Source: Chryseobacterium ginsenosidimutans (GTDB lineage: Bacteria > Bacteroidota > Bacteroidia > Flavobacteriales > Weeksellaceae). Taken from it: a stretch of DNA of 64,000 bases. Position 1 is the first letter of the stretch; every line of letters begins with the position of its first letter. The stretch covers positions 4,092,001-4,156,000 of the forward strand of contig NZ_JANUCO010000001.1 in NCBI RefSeq assembly GCF_024807225.1. The letters run 5' to 3'. The notes under the pieces were generated by a model, which had not been told where the DNA came from, ran no database searches, and saw nothing but the letters and a program-made list of their open reading frames with translations. Below, piece by piece: positions 56,474 through 64,000 of this stretch. The translations under genes and the position numbers were made by a program.

Positions 56474-57274
56474 ATGAAAAACCTTCGTAATGGTGAATTC
56501 TTCGGGCAGACCAACAAAACCCTCAATTTCGATGGATTAACCATTACGGATACAGAATATACGCATCCTTTCGTCGATTGGCATTACCACGAAAATCCTT
56601 ATTTTACCTTTCTGCTGCAGGGAAATATGACGGAAGGAAATAAAAAAGAAATCTACGACTGCTCTGCTGGAACACTCCTCTATCATCATTGGGAAGACGC
56701 TCATTACAACATAAAACCGGATATTTTTACGAGAGGTTTTCACATTGAAATCACTGAAAAATGGTTTGAAAAATTCCAGGTTTCAAAAGCTCCGATTGAA
56801 GGAAGCTTCAATATTAAAAATCCTGATTTAAAATTATTGACCTATCAGATCTTTAAGGAAACTAAGTTGAGTGATGATTCTTTTGAATTGACTATCAATC
56901 AATTATTATTAACTATTTTCAGTCAGTTATCTAATCAAAAAGATGATTCATTAAAGAAGCCGACTTGGGTAAAACAAGTTGATGAAATTCTGCATGAAAA
57001 TTTTACACAAAAATTGAATTTGACTGAGCTTTCAAAGGTTTTAAATATTCATCCGATGCATTTGAGCAGAGATTTTCAGAAATATTTTCCATGTAATCTG
57101 GGAGATTATGTAAGAAAACTTAAGGTTGAAAAATCTTTGAAACTTCTTCATGAATATGAGTCTTTATCCGAAGTTGCCTTGGAATGTGGTTTTTCAGATC
57201 AAAGTCATTTTATTCGTTGTTTTAAAGAAAATATGGGGATCACTCCTTTGAAATATAGGAAGATTTTGAAATGA
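56474..57274 (+). CDS. AraC-family transcriptional regulator
   Basis: 266 residues. The C-terminal 100 residues hold two HTH motifs: KLNLTELSKVLNIHPMHLS and ESLSEVALECGFSDQSHFIR, with the family end LKYRKIL. The N-terminal part (DWHYHENPYFTFLLQGNM) is a cupin-like effector domain. It is coupled to the HTH gene. The next gene, a serine hydrolase, may be its target, but a repeat-rich gap separates them. Confidence 0.88.
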   Translation: MKNLRNGEFFGQTNKTLNFDGLTITDTEYTHPFVDWHYHENPYFTFLLQGNMTEGNKKEIYDCSAGTLLYHHWEDAHYNIKPDIFTRGFHIEITEKWFEKFQVSKAPIEGSFNIKNPDLKLLTYQIFKETKLSDDSFELTINQLLLTIFSQLSNQKDDSLKKPTWVKQVDEILHENFTQKLNLTELSKVLNIHPMHLSRDFQKYFPCNLGDYVRKLKVEKSLKLLHEYESLSEVALECGFSDQSHFIRCFKENMGITPLKYRKILK

Positions 57275-57282
57275 TTTTTCTC

Positions 57283-57377
57283 CCACGGATTACACAGATT
57301 TTCACGGATGATTGCGTTTAATTCTTATTCGTAATTATCTTTTATCCTTGTCAAGGTTTGAACCTTGACAAGGATAA
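57283..57377. repeat. Intergenic repeat and perfect palindrome
   Basis: A CCACGGATTACACAGATTTT stretch (57283-57302) is typical of intergenic repeats in Flavobacteria. It is followed by a perfect inverted repeat, TTATCCTTGTCAAGGTT and its complement (57342-57358 and 57361-57377), with a 2-base centre. The palindrome shares the CAAGGTT core with 39326-39358. Confidence 0.75.
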
Positions 57378-57466
57378 TTGATGCAATTTACTAGAAACTA
57401 AAAACGTTAATTTCATTCTATTTTTTCAGGAAAACGATGTCTATTTTTGTGTAGATAAAATTTAAA

Positions 57467-59105
57467 ATGAAATCAACTCTCTTATTCGTTCTTATTCTAA
57501 TTTCCAGCTTTTCTATAGCTCAAAATATTATTGAGCCTGAAAAAATGGAAAATCCTGTTCAGAAAACACACCTCAACAAAATTGTCTTTTTAGATAAAGT
57601 TATCCCTCTTGAAAATATACAGGAGACGGATTTCTTAAAAACCATGATATTTCAGGAAGATAAAGATTTTGACATCCGTGTTTTTCTGGATAATTCTTTA
57701 GTCAATTATTTACATCAACTTGATTCTTCTTTAACGGTTGATGAATTGCTTAAAAAGGGAAATTATCAATTCAATTTTATTGTCGATGGAAAATTAATTT
57801 ATACCGAAAACTTAAATTCCGGAGCCGGAACAGCGGAAAGCAAAAAGATAAAAACAAGTTTCGGAATTCCGTTTTTGAGTACAAAAAATGAAGATTCTTG
57901 GGGAAGATATTTGTGGATAAGATTCTATCTTGCGAATGGCGGAATTGATGCTTTGGAAACGGGAAATCATTTATTGAAAATTGAAATCAAGCCTTATTTA
58001 AAATTATCAACATTAAAAGTTGGGAACGTAATCGCAGAAGGAGAAATCAAATTAATCGTTCCTCAAAAAAATATCTCCAAAGAACAGATTGCCATTCAAA
58101 AAATCAAACCAAACAGCGGCTGGAAAGTTTCTGACGAGAAATTTAATCAAGAAAAAATAAGAGCTTTAAACCAAAAAATTGCAGAAAACAGATTCCGTGA
58201 AATTACAGGAATTGTTGTGATTAAAAATGAAAAACTGTTGGTGGAAGAATATTTTAATGGGTATAAAAGAGACAGTTTAAATGACACACGTTCCGTAGGA
58301 AAATCATTTTCTTCAGCATTAATGGGCATCGCCATAAAAGATGGTTACATTAAAAATGAAAATTTAAGTCTGAAAAATTTTTATGATGTAAAACAATTCA
58401 ACAATTATTCTTCTAAGAAAGACAGTGTTACCATTAAGAGTTTATTGACGATGAGTTTCCGCTTTTGAGGGCAATGATCAGGATGAAGAATCTCCGGGAA
58501 ATGAGGAGAACATGTATCCTACAGATAATTGGGTGAAATTTGTTTTAGACTTACCCATGAATGAAAATAAAATCGGTAAAACCTGGAATTATTTTACAGC
58601 AGGAGTTGTATTGACAGGTGATATTTTAGACAAATCTGTTCCGAAAGGATTAGAAAATTATGCTCAAAATAAGCTTTTTCAACCGTTGGGAATTACCCAT
58701 TACAAATGGCAGTTTACGCCTCAACAAAAACCTTCTTTGGCAGGCGGACTGAAAATGAATGCGTTGGATTTCGCAAAATTCGGTCAGCTTTATAAAAATA
58801 ACGGAATCTGGAACGGAAAAACTATTTTAGATAAAAACTGGGTCAAAAAATCCTTTACAAATTATTTTGCAGACAATAAAGAGTTTGAAGGTTACGGATA
58901 TCTGTTCTGGAGAAAAGTATATAAAATCGGAAATAAAAGTTTCGAGTCTTACCAATCCAACGGAAATGGCGGAAACAAGATTATCATTTTTACAGAAATC
59001 CCTGTCGTGATCGTTATTACAGCCCAAGCCTACAACAAACCTTACGCTCATCTGCAAGCTGATAAAATGGTAGAAGAATATGTATTACCCGCAATTGTTG
59101 AGTAA
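57467..59105 (+). CDS. Serine hydrolase (beta-lactamase class C / PBP-like), interrupted by a +1 frameshift
   Basis: 545 residues once repaired. Signal peptide MKSTLLFVLILISSFSIAQ. An N-terminal domain of about 200 residues precedes the serine hydrolase core, where RSVGKSFSSALMGIAI gives the S-x-x-K nucleophile. The first frame ends LLTMSFRF; reading on as LLTMSSAFEGNDQDEESPG, in the second frame, is obtained by removing one T of TTT at 58456-58458 (AGTTTCC to AGTTCC). The C-terminal frame carries WNYFTAGVVLTG and the rest of the family. Substrate unknown. Could be a real knock-out, but the change is the same as in eight other genes. Confidence 0.82.
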
Positions 59106-59209
59106 TAAATAATTGATAATTAGCAATAAAAATATTGTAAATAAATTTGGAAAGTCAAGGCGAATTTGCTTCACAGCTTATTTGCCTTCTTTGTAAAAAA
59201 GAGAAAAAA

Positions 59210-59752
59210 CTATTCGTCTTTCTTAGAATGAATAAGAAAAACATCGATAAGACCTTCAGGAAGCTGCATTTTGATAATTCTTTCTTCTCTGTCTACTTCG
59301 ATGATCCAGTCTTTGATCATGGGAATCACTACTTCTTTTCCGTCCAGATTGGTAACGAAATATACCTGTGCTGTCTGATCATTCACAGATCGAATCACGC
59401 CACAGTCGTTATCATTTTCGTCAAGAATATTGTACCCGATGATCTCGTGATAGTAGAATTGTTTCCCGGAAAGTTTGGGAAGGGAAGTCAATGGTAAGTA
59501 GACATCTTTACCTAAAGATTGGTCTACCAAAGCTTCTGAGGAGTTTTTAAAAGCCAGATTCAGAGCGTCTAATTTGCTCCAAGATGACTTTTCAATAAAA
59601 AAAGGAACCAATAGTCCGTTGATTTCAACGAATATTGATTCCAGTTTATTGTAAAGCTCGGGTTGATCTGTATCCAATTTAAGGATCACATTTCCCGCAA
59701 GGCCATGTCTGCGTGTGATTTTTCCTAGTAAATAGCAATCTTCTTTACGCAT
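59210..59752 (-). CDS. rimM: Ribosome maturation factor RimM
   Basis: 180 residues. The N-terminal KEDCYLLGKITRRHGLAGNV (PRC-barrel-like and RimM domain) and the C-terminal part YFVTNLDGKEVVIPMIKDWI are family blocks. It assists 30S maturation, binding S19. Adjacent to the S16 gene (12 bases after its stop) as in most bacteria. trmD and rplS, which often follow, are not seen. Confidence 0.94.
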   Translation of the reverse strand: MRKEDCYLLGKITRRHGLAGNVILKLDTDQPELYNKLESIFVEINGLLVPFFIEKSSWSKLDALNLAFKNSSEALVDQSLGKDVYLPLTSLPKLSGKQFYYHEIIGYNILDENDNDCGVIRSVNDQTAQVYFVTNLDGKEVVIPMIKDWIIEVDREERIIKMQLPEGLIDVFLIHSKKDE

Positions 59753-59764
59753 ACAGGTTTGTTA

Positions 59765-60331
59765 TTAAGCTTCAGTGTTTTCTTCAGTTTCAGCAGCAGG
59801 AGCTTCACCTTCAGTAGCTTCAGCAACAACTTCTTCAGCAGGTGCGTTAGCAGCTTCTTCAGCAGCTTTAGCATCAGCTTCTACTTGTGCAGCAGCAGCA
59901 ACTCTAGCTTCGTTTACTTTAACTTCAGCATCTAAAGCAGCTTTCTTAGCGTCAGCTTGAGCTTTAGTTAAACCTTCCACTTTACCTTGTACTTTTTGTT
60001 CTTTAGATTCTACCCAAGCATTGAATCTTTTTTCAGCTTCAGCCTCGTCAAAAGCACCTTTAGCAACACCACCTTGTAAGTGTTTTTTGTAAAGTACACC
60101 TTTGTAAGAAAGGATCGCTTTTGCAGTATCAGTTGGCTGAGCACCGTTGTTTAACCACTTCACAGCAGCGTCAACGTTCAAATCAATAGTTGCAGGGTTA
60201 GTAATTGGGTTGTAAGTTCCTAGTTTCTCGATGAATCTACCATCTCTTCTAGCTCTAGCATCTGCAACCACGATGTGGAAAAAAGGTCTCCCTTTTGATC
60301 CGTGTCTTTGTAATCTGATTTTTACTGACAT
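59765..60331 (-). CDS. rpsP: Ribosomal protein S16 with an Ala/Glu-rich C-terminal extension
   Basis: 188 residues. The first 80 are classic S16: MSVKIRLQRHGSKGRPFFH, ARARRDGRFIEKLGTYNP and WLNNGAQPTDTAKAIL. The remaining 100, absent from E. coli S16, are an A/E/K-rich helix (about 110-188). Similar tails occur in Bacteroidetes S16. It has a -7 element at 60380-60387 on the minus strand and is co-transcribed with rimM. Confidence 0.97.
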   Translation of the reverse strand: MSVKIRLQRHGSKGRPFFHIVVADARARRDGRFIEKLGTYNPITNPATIDLNVDAAVKWLNNGAQPTDTAKAILSYKGVLYKKHLQGGVAKGAFDEAEAEKRFNAWVESKEQKVQGKVEGLTKAQADAKKAALDAEVKVNEARVAAAAQVEADAKAAEEAANAPAEEVVAEATEGEAPAAETEENTEA

Positions 60332-60379
60332 AATGTTTGAATTTTATGGGAACTCGTCCCAGTTAAATATTTAAGAGTG

Positions 60380-60387
60380 CAAATATA
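60380..60387 (-). promoter_or_regulatory. -7 element of the rpsP-rimM operon
   Basis: TATATTTG on the minus strand, full match to TAnnTTTG, 49 bases from the rpsP ATG. Confidence 0.55.
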
Positions 60388-60498
60388 TGCAAAAAATTTA
60401 ATTTAGCAATTAATAAATATAACAATTTATCCTTCTAATAATGCAACAATGCTTTAAGCATCTTCATTGGTTGATTATAAACTTTTACATTGTTAGAT

Positions 60499-61011
60499 TT
60501 AATCAACTTTTCCCATATAGAAAAGCCCAAGACATTTTTGGTTTTCTTCGATCGTTAAAGAATCTTTCAGATGGTCTACAATTTTGGGAGAACTCCAGTA
60601 GCAACCTACTTCATTTGCTGTACATGTAAGATACATATTCTGAACAGCCATAGAAACAGCGGCAATTTCCTCCCATTCAGGAACCATTCCGCTGAAATTA
60701 ACAATGATGGAAACTATTGCATCCGCTTTGTTGATTTTGAATCCGATGTCATTATATTTCTTTTCCAAGAAAACTTCCGGAGCTTGAGTAGATCTATAAA
60801 TCTCCTGCATTTCCAACGCTAATTTTGCTTTTTCTTCCCCTCTAAATATTTTAAAACGCCAAGGTTTTGTACGTTTGTGATTGGGAGCAAATGTGGCTGA
60901 ATTTAAAATCTCATCAAGAATTTCCTGAGAAATTTCTGCTTCTGTATAATCTTTTGGAAAGATACTTCTTCTTTGCTCTATGATTTCTTTTAAAACGTCT
61001 GCTTTGTTCAT
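60499..61011 (-). CDS. Nitroreductase family protein
   Basis: 170 residues. EQRRSIFPKDYTEAEISQEIL opens an FMN-dependent nitroreductase fold; FAPNHKRTKPWRFKIFRG is the FMN-binding segment with the usual Arg-rich loop. The final part carries CLGLFYMGK. Reduces nitro compounds or other acceptors with NAD(P)H; the natural substrate is unknown. Appears monocistronic. Confidence 0.85.
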   Translation of the reverse strand: MNKADVLKEIIEQRRSIFPKDYTEAEISQEILDEILNSATFAPNHKRTKPWRFKIFRGEEKAKLALEMQEIYRSTQAPEVFLEKKYNDIGFKINKADAIVSIIVNFSGMVPEWEEIAAVSMAVQNMYLTCTANEVGCYWSSPKIVDHLKDSLTIEENQKCLGLFYMGKVD

Positions 61012-61459
61012 AAAACAAAATTACGACATGAAATTCAATATATTTTAATTATTCTAAATTAAATTTAAATCAAAACCTGAACGATATTCTAAGAATCTGT
61101 TTAAATTTCACACTACAAATTTTTGCAATCCTGTTTGAAATATGGTTTTATATTTTCTTGAGAGTAATTTTTTGTATCGAAAGATTTAGAATCCTTCATT
61201 ATTTTTAACGCAAAGATATATTTACATTCCGTATTATTTCAGAAGGCAAAGGCAAATGAAATTTGCTTCGCAAAGCGTGAAAACAGTACTTCATCCAATC
61301 AACTTGTTGATTCATCTTTGCTTACTTTTATTAAAGTAATATTGAATTATACTTTGCGTCAAAAAACGAGCAGCACCTTTTAAAATCTTGGAATTAAATG
61401 TAAATAAATTATACCTCCGTCAGAACGGCAGAGTCTTTAAATACAATAATTCATAGTTT
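61012..61459. other. Intergenic region without a recognised element
   Basis: 448 bases between the nitroreductase start and the GreA/GreB-like stop. It contains some low-quality stems (for example GCAAATGAAATTTGC near 61252) and AT-rich runs, but no ORF, RNA or repeat that I can support. Confidence 0.5.
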
Positions 61460-61909
61460 TTAAATCACTTCAATAATTTTCTGATGAATCTTATTTAAAG
61501 TAAATTCATCACCGGGTTTCATTCCCATCATCTTCTTAGCCATAGGGCTTTCGGAGGAAATGGCGTAAAACCGGTCGCCCTCAAAAAAGAATTCTCCCAA
61601 AGAAACCGAAATATAAAAACGTGCTTTATTTGTAATGACCAAAGAACCTAACTGTACCCTTTCGGTGGATTTGTTCAGGACTTTTGCCATATTACTTTTT
61701 AAATCATTTAATGCTCCGAGCTGTCTCTGCATCTGGTAAATTTCCTCCTGCATTTCTTCTCTCATACTGTCATATTTCGGAGTCTTTTTTATATCACGGC
61801 TTGCTTCTAAAGTAAATTCGATAAATTTTTTAAGCTTTTCAATCTTTTCCGCAATCACGTTTTTTACATAATTCCTTATGTTGCTTTTCTCAAATACTGT
61901 CTTCTCCAT
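61460..61909 (-). CDS. GreA/GreB-type transcription elongation factor, C-terminal-domain protein
   Basis: 149 residues from MEKTVFEKS (61909). The N-terminal 80 residues are a coiled coil (EEMQEEIYQMQRQLGALND), and the C-terminal half (VQLGSLVITNKARFYISVS, GDRFYAISSESPMAKKMMG, PGDEFTLN) is the FKBP-like Gre C-domain. Proteins of this build bind RNA polymerase. Sometimes annotated wrongly as a fatty-acid enzyme. An upstream in-frame start would add a non-conserved N-terminal stretch. Confidence 0.78.
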   Translation of the reverse strand: MEKTVFEKSNIRNYVKNVIAEKIEKLKKFIEFTLEASRDIKKTPKYDSMREEMQEEIYQMQRQLGALNDLKSNMAKVLNKSTERVQLGSLVITNKARFYISVSLGEFFFEGDRFYAISSESPMAKKMMGMKPGDEFTLNKIHQKIIEVI

Positions 61910-61979
61910 GAATCGAATCTTTATATAAAGATAATATTTTTTTAAATAATTTATATTTTTGACTTTTAAAAAAATAACC

Positions 61980-62336
61980 ATGTTCAAAAACGTATTTTCA
62001 ACTGACGGCAGAATTAGAAGGACAGAATTTGCATTATCCTATTTAATATATTTTGGTGTCTTATTTTTCACAGTTATTTTGGGAGGTGTAACCAAATTTG
62101 CCCTTTTTTACATTCTCGCTGTTATCGCTTGGTTTGCAGGATTAATTTTTCGAGTGATGCAGGGAGCAAAAAGATGTCATGATCTGGGAAATAGCGGCTG
62201 GTTTCAGTTTATTCCTTTTTATTTTTTTATCATGGTATTTGCTGACGGAGAACGCGGAACAAACAAATACGGACACAATCCAAAAGGTATCGGAAACTAC
62301 AATACCATTGATGAAATCGGTAAAAAAGAATTTTAA
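61980..62336 (+). CDS. DUF805 membrane protein
   Basis: 118 residues from MFKNVFSTDGRIRRTEFALS. RIRRTEFALSYLIYFGVLFF and GAKRCHDLGNSGWFQFIPFY are the DUF805 signature blocks (R-x-x-x-x-E and R-x-H-D-x-G). Three to four TM helices. Function unknown; the family is common in many bacteria. A TATTTTTG -7 element lies 19-26 bases before the ATG (61954-61961). Confidence 0.85.
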   Translation: MFKNVFSTDGRIRRTEFALSYLIYFGVLFFTVILGGVTKFALFYILAVIAWFAGLIFRVMQGAKRCHDLGNSGWFQFIPFYFFIMVFADGERGTNKYGHNPKGIGNYNTIDEIGKKEF

Positions 62337-62341
62337 ATAAA

Positions 62342-62371
62342 AAAGCCTTGCGAGATGATTCACAAGGCTTG
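62342..62371. terminator. Bidirectional terminator
   Basis: AAGCCTTG / CAAGGCTT stem with a 12-base loop and A/T runs, between converging genes (DUF805 and SRPBCC). Confidence 0.75.
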
Positions 62372-62375
62372 TATT

Positions 62376-62909
62376 TTATTTTTCAACTAACGCTTTCAGG
62401 TTATTAAGACCTTCTTCATAAGATTTTCCCATCTGGTAATCCATCATCGGTCGCATTACTTTCATCATAGGATCTTGTTCGGTATCCATACTCCAGGTTA
62501 CTTTTGTAGCATTTCCTTCAGTAGTCAGAATAATATCGGAAGTAGCTTGTCCTGCAAAAGGTCTCACAAAAGTCATTTCGGTTTTTTGCTTTTCATTTAA
62601 AACCAATTCTTTAATTTCCTGACAACCCGCTCCTGCATTATCATTTTTGCTGTCCCAACAATATTTATCTCCTACTTCTCCGGGATTTCCAGAGTAGGTA
62701 ATTTTCATGGTTTTATCTAATTTCATCCAAGGATTCCATTGGTTGAAAGCTTTCATAGAACTCATTTGCTGCCATACTTTTTCTTTAGGAGCATTAATGA
62801 CCATCGATTTTTCATAATGATAATTTTTACCGAAAGCCAGCATTGCAATTACGGCATACACCACAATTAACAGGATAATTACGCCGATAATTTTTAAGAT
62901 TGTTTTCAT
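62376..62909 (-). CDS. SRPBCC (START-like) family protein with an N-terminal membrane anchor
   Basis: 177 residues. One TM helix at 6-26 (KIIGVIILLIVVYAVIAML), then an SRPBCC ligand-binding fold (INAPKEKVWQQMSSMKAFNQ, WNPWMKLDKTMKITYSG). Polyketide-cyclase-like proteins of this class bind hydrophobic ligands. Function not known. Confidence 0.82.
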   Translation of the reverse strand: MKTILKIIGVIILLIVVYAVIAMLAFGKNYHYEKSMVINAPKEKVWQQMSSMKAFNQWNPWMKLDKTMKITYSGNPGEVGDKYCWDSKNDNAGAGCQEIKELVLNEKQKTEMTFVRPFAGQATSDIILTTEGNATKVTWSMDTEQDPMMKVMRPMMDYQMGKSYEEGLNNLKALVEK

Positions 62910-63121
62910 AGTTTATAAAATATTTAGGGTTAAATTTTCAACATCATTAGTAATAAATCTGTTTCAAAATTAGTCATTCCCACCACATTTCAACTTCGCC
63001 TATGACAAGATATTAAAGATATAGCATTTTTGTCACATCTTCCTGTTCAGGCATCATTTTTGAGCATTTTCGCTGTCGATTCATCAGAATCATTAAATTT
63101 ACATTAATTAAAAATTAGAAT

Positions 63122-64000
63122 ATGAATATTTTAACTGAAAAATTTACTACACCATATCATTCCGCGCCATTCAACGATATTAAAAATGAAGATTACCTTC
63201 CTGCTTTCAAGGAATTAATTCAAAAATCGGAAGAAGAAATCGACGCTATTGTCAACAATACGGAAGAACCGACTTTCGAAAATGTGATTGAAGCTTTGGC
63301 TTATTCGGGTGAACAACTGGATGCGGTTTCCAATATATTTTTCAATTTAAATTCTGCAGAAACAAGCGACGAATTACAGCAAATCGCTCAGGAAGTTTCT
63401 CCAATCTTAACAGAATATTCTTCAAAAATCTCTCAAAACGAAGCGCTTTTCAATAAAATTAAAAAAGTGTACGATGAAAAAGAGAAATACAACCTTAATG
63501 AAGAACAGCAAATGCTTTTGAATGAAACCTACAAAGGTTTTGTAAGAAGTGGCGCTTTATTAAATGAAGAAGACAAGGAAAAATTAAAGAAAATCAGTAT
63601 GGATTTGTCTTTAAAATCTCTTCAGTTCGGACAAAATGTATTGGCTTCCACCAATAATTATTTCAAACATATCACCAATAAAGAAGATTTGGTAGGAATT
63701 CCTGATGCTATTCTGGAACAATATGCCGAAGAAGCAAAAGAAAGAAATCTGGAAGGCTGGGTTTTAACTTTGCAGTATCCAAGCTATATTCCGTTGATGA
63801 CGTATGCTGAAAACCGTGAATTAAGAAAAGAAATTGCATTGGCAAACGGTAAAAAATCTTTCGACGGCGGTGAATTTGACAATCAAAATTTAATAAAAGA
63901 ACTTCTTACTTTAAAACAGCAAAAATCGGAATTATTGGGCTATAAAGATTATGCAGATTATGTTTTGGAGGAAAGAATGGCAAAATCTCCGACGAAAGTT
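63122..64000 (+). CDS. M3-family peptidase (Dcp/oligopeptidase A type), truncated by the window end
   Basis: 293 residues visible from MNILTEKFTTPYHSAPF. The N-terminal M3 helical region is recognisable in YLPAFKELIQKSEEEIDAIV, FENVIEALAYSGEQLD and GYKDYADYVLEERMAKSP. The HExxH zinc site lies beyond the end of the window. No signal peptide in the visible part. Dipeptidyl carboxypeptidase or oligopeptidase cannot yet be distinguished. Confidence 0.88.
   Translation, partial: MNILTEKFTTPYHSAPFNDIKNEDYLPAFKELIQKSEEEIDAIVNNTEEPTFENVIEALAYSGEQLDAVSNIFFNLNSAETSDELQQIAQEVSPILTEYSSKISQNEALFNKIKKVYDEKEKYNLNEEQQMLLNETYKGFVRSGALLNEEDKEKLKKISMDLSLKSLQFGQNVLASTNNYFKHITNKEDLVGIPDAILEQYAEEAKERNLEGWVLTLQYPSYIPLMTYAENRELRKEIALANGKKSFDGGEFDNQNLIKELLTLKQQKSELLGYKDYADYVLEERMAKSPTKV

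Noticed and set aside
2000..58458. Programmed ribosomal frameshifting or transcript slippage as an explanation of the nine frameshifts.
   Set aside because: The extra base is on A-rich or T-rich strands relative to the gene with no consistent orientation, no slippery heptamer and no downstream stem; three-base A or T runs are too short.
1..64000. CRISPR arrays, tRNA genes, rRNA genes, prophage or insertion sequences.
   Set aside because: I found no spaced direct repeats, cloverleaf, rRNA motif, integrase or transposase. The only short tandem array is the 7-mer at 22501-22563.

Overview
The window looks like a chromosomal segment of a Flavobacteriia / Weeksellaceae bacterium, most likely Chryseobacterium or a close relative. 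The reasons are the low GC, several matches to the Bacteroidetes -7 promoter element TAnnTTTG, a type A Por/T9SS sorting tail, Bacteroidetes-style NrdA/NrdB, an S16 protein with a long Ala-rich tail, sigma-54 (RpoN), and family-typical DUF6428, DUF1573 and LuxR-type membrane regulators. Genus assignment is inference; no 16S is present.

Layout. 1-17.8 kb (all minus strand): a Wzy-dependent capsule / surface polysaccharide operon. Read from its 5' end it encodes a membrane PglF/CapD-type nucleotide-sugar dehydratase, Wza-like exporter, Wzc-like tyrosine kinase, UDP-sugar dehydrogenase, Wzx flippase, UDP-galactopyranose mutase, five glycosyltransferases, an O-acetyltransferase, two consecutive EpsG/Wzy-like polymerases and a CapE/FnlA-type dehydratase cut by the window edge. 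Most junctions are 4-base overlaps or a few bases apart. 18-23 kb: recX, glyA, an ars-type operon (ArsR, DUF6428, a small membrane ORF, LMW arsenate reductase) with two identical 19-bp operator candidates, then a thioredoxin-reductase-like enzyme divergent from a Fur-family regulator, separated by nine perfect heptanucleotide repeats. 23-28 kb: three tightly spaced DnaA-box-like sequences and a MacAB-like ABC efflux operon. 28.5-32 kb: nrdB and nrdA with a DUF4145 zinc-ribbon gene inserted between them. 32-48.5 kb: a T9SS-secreted protein, metabolic and hypothetical genes, valS, DUF1573, PPK2, RNase P RNA, an ECF sigma factor with a membrane partner, an acyl-CoA ligase and rpoN. 48.7-64 kb: a ParE/RelE toxin-antitoxin pair, asnS, a CDP-alcohol phosphatidyltransferase, secreted proteins and regulators, a serine hydrolase, rimM-rpsP, nitroreductase, a GreA/GreB-like protein, DUF805, SRPBCC and the start of an M3 peptidase.

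Main observation. Nine genes (including glyA and asnS, normally essential) are each broken by a +1 frameshift. In every case reading is restored by removing one base from the AAA of RGAAACY (TTT of the complement), so the expected sequence is RGAACY. The insertion lies on either strand relative to the gene. The uniform type and context point to a systematic base-calling or assembly artefact, possibly modification-linked, or much less likely to a sequence-specific insertion hotspot. They should not be read as nine independent pseudogenes. The best candidates for unusual biology are the DUF4145 gene inside the nrd operon, the DnaA-box cluster, the repeat-filled leader of the oxidoreductase, and the ArsR-type operator pair.
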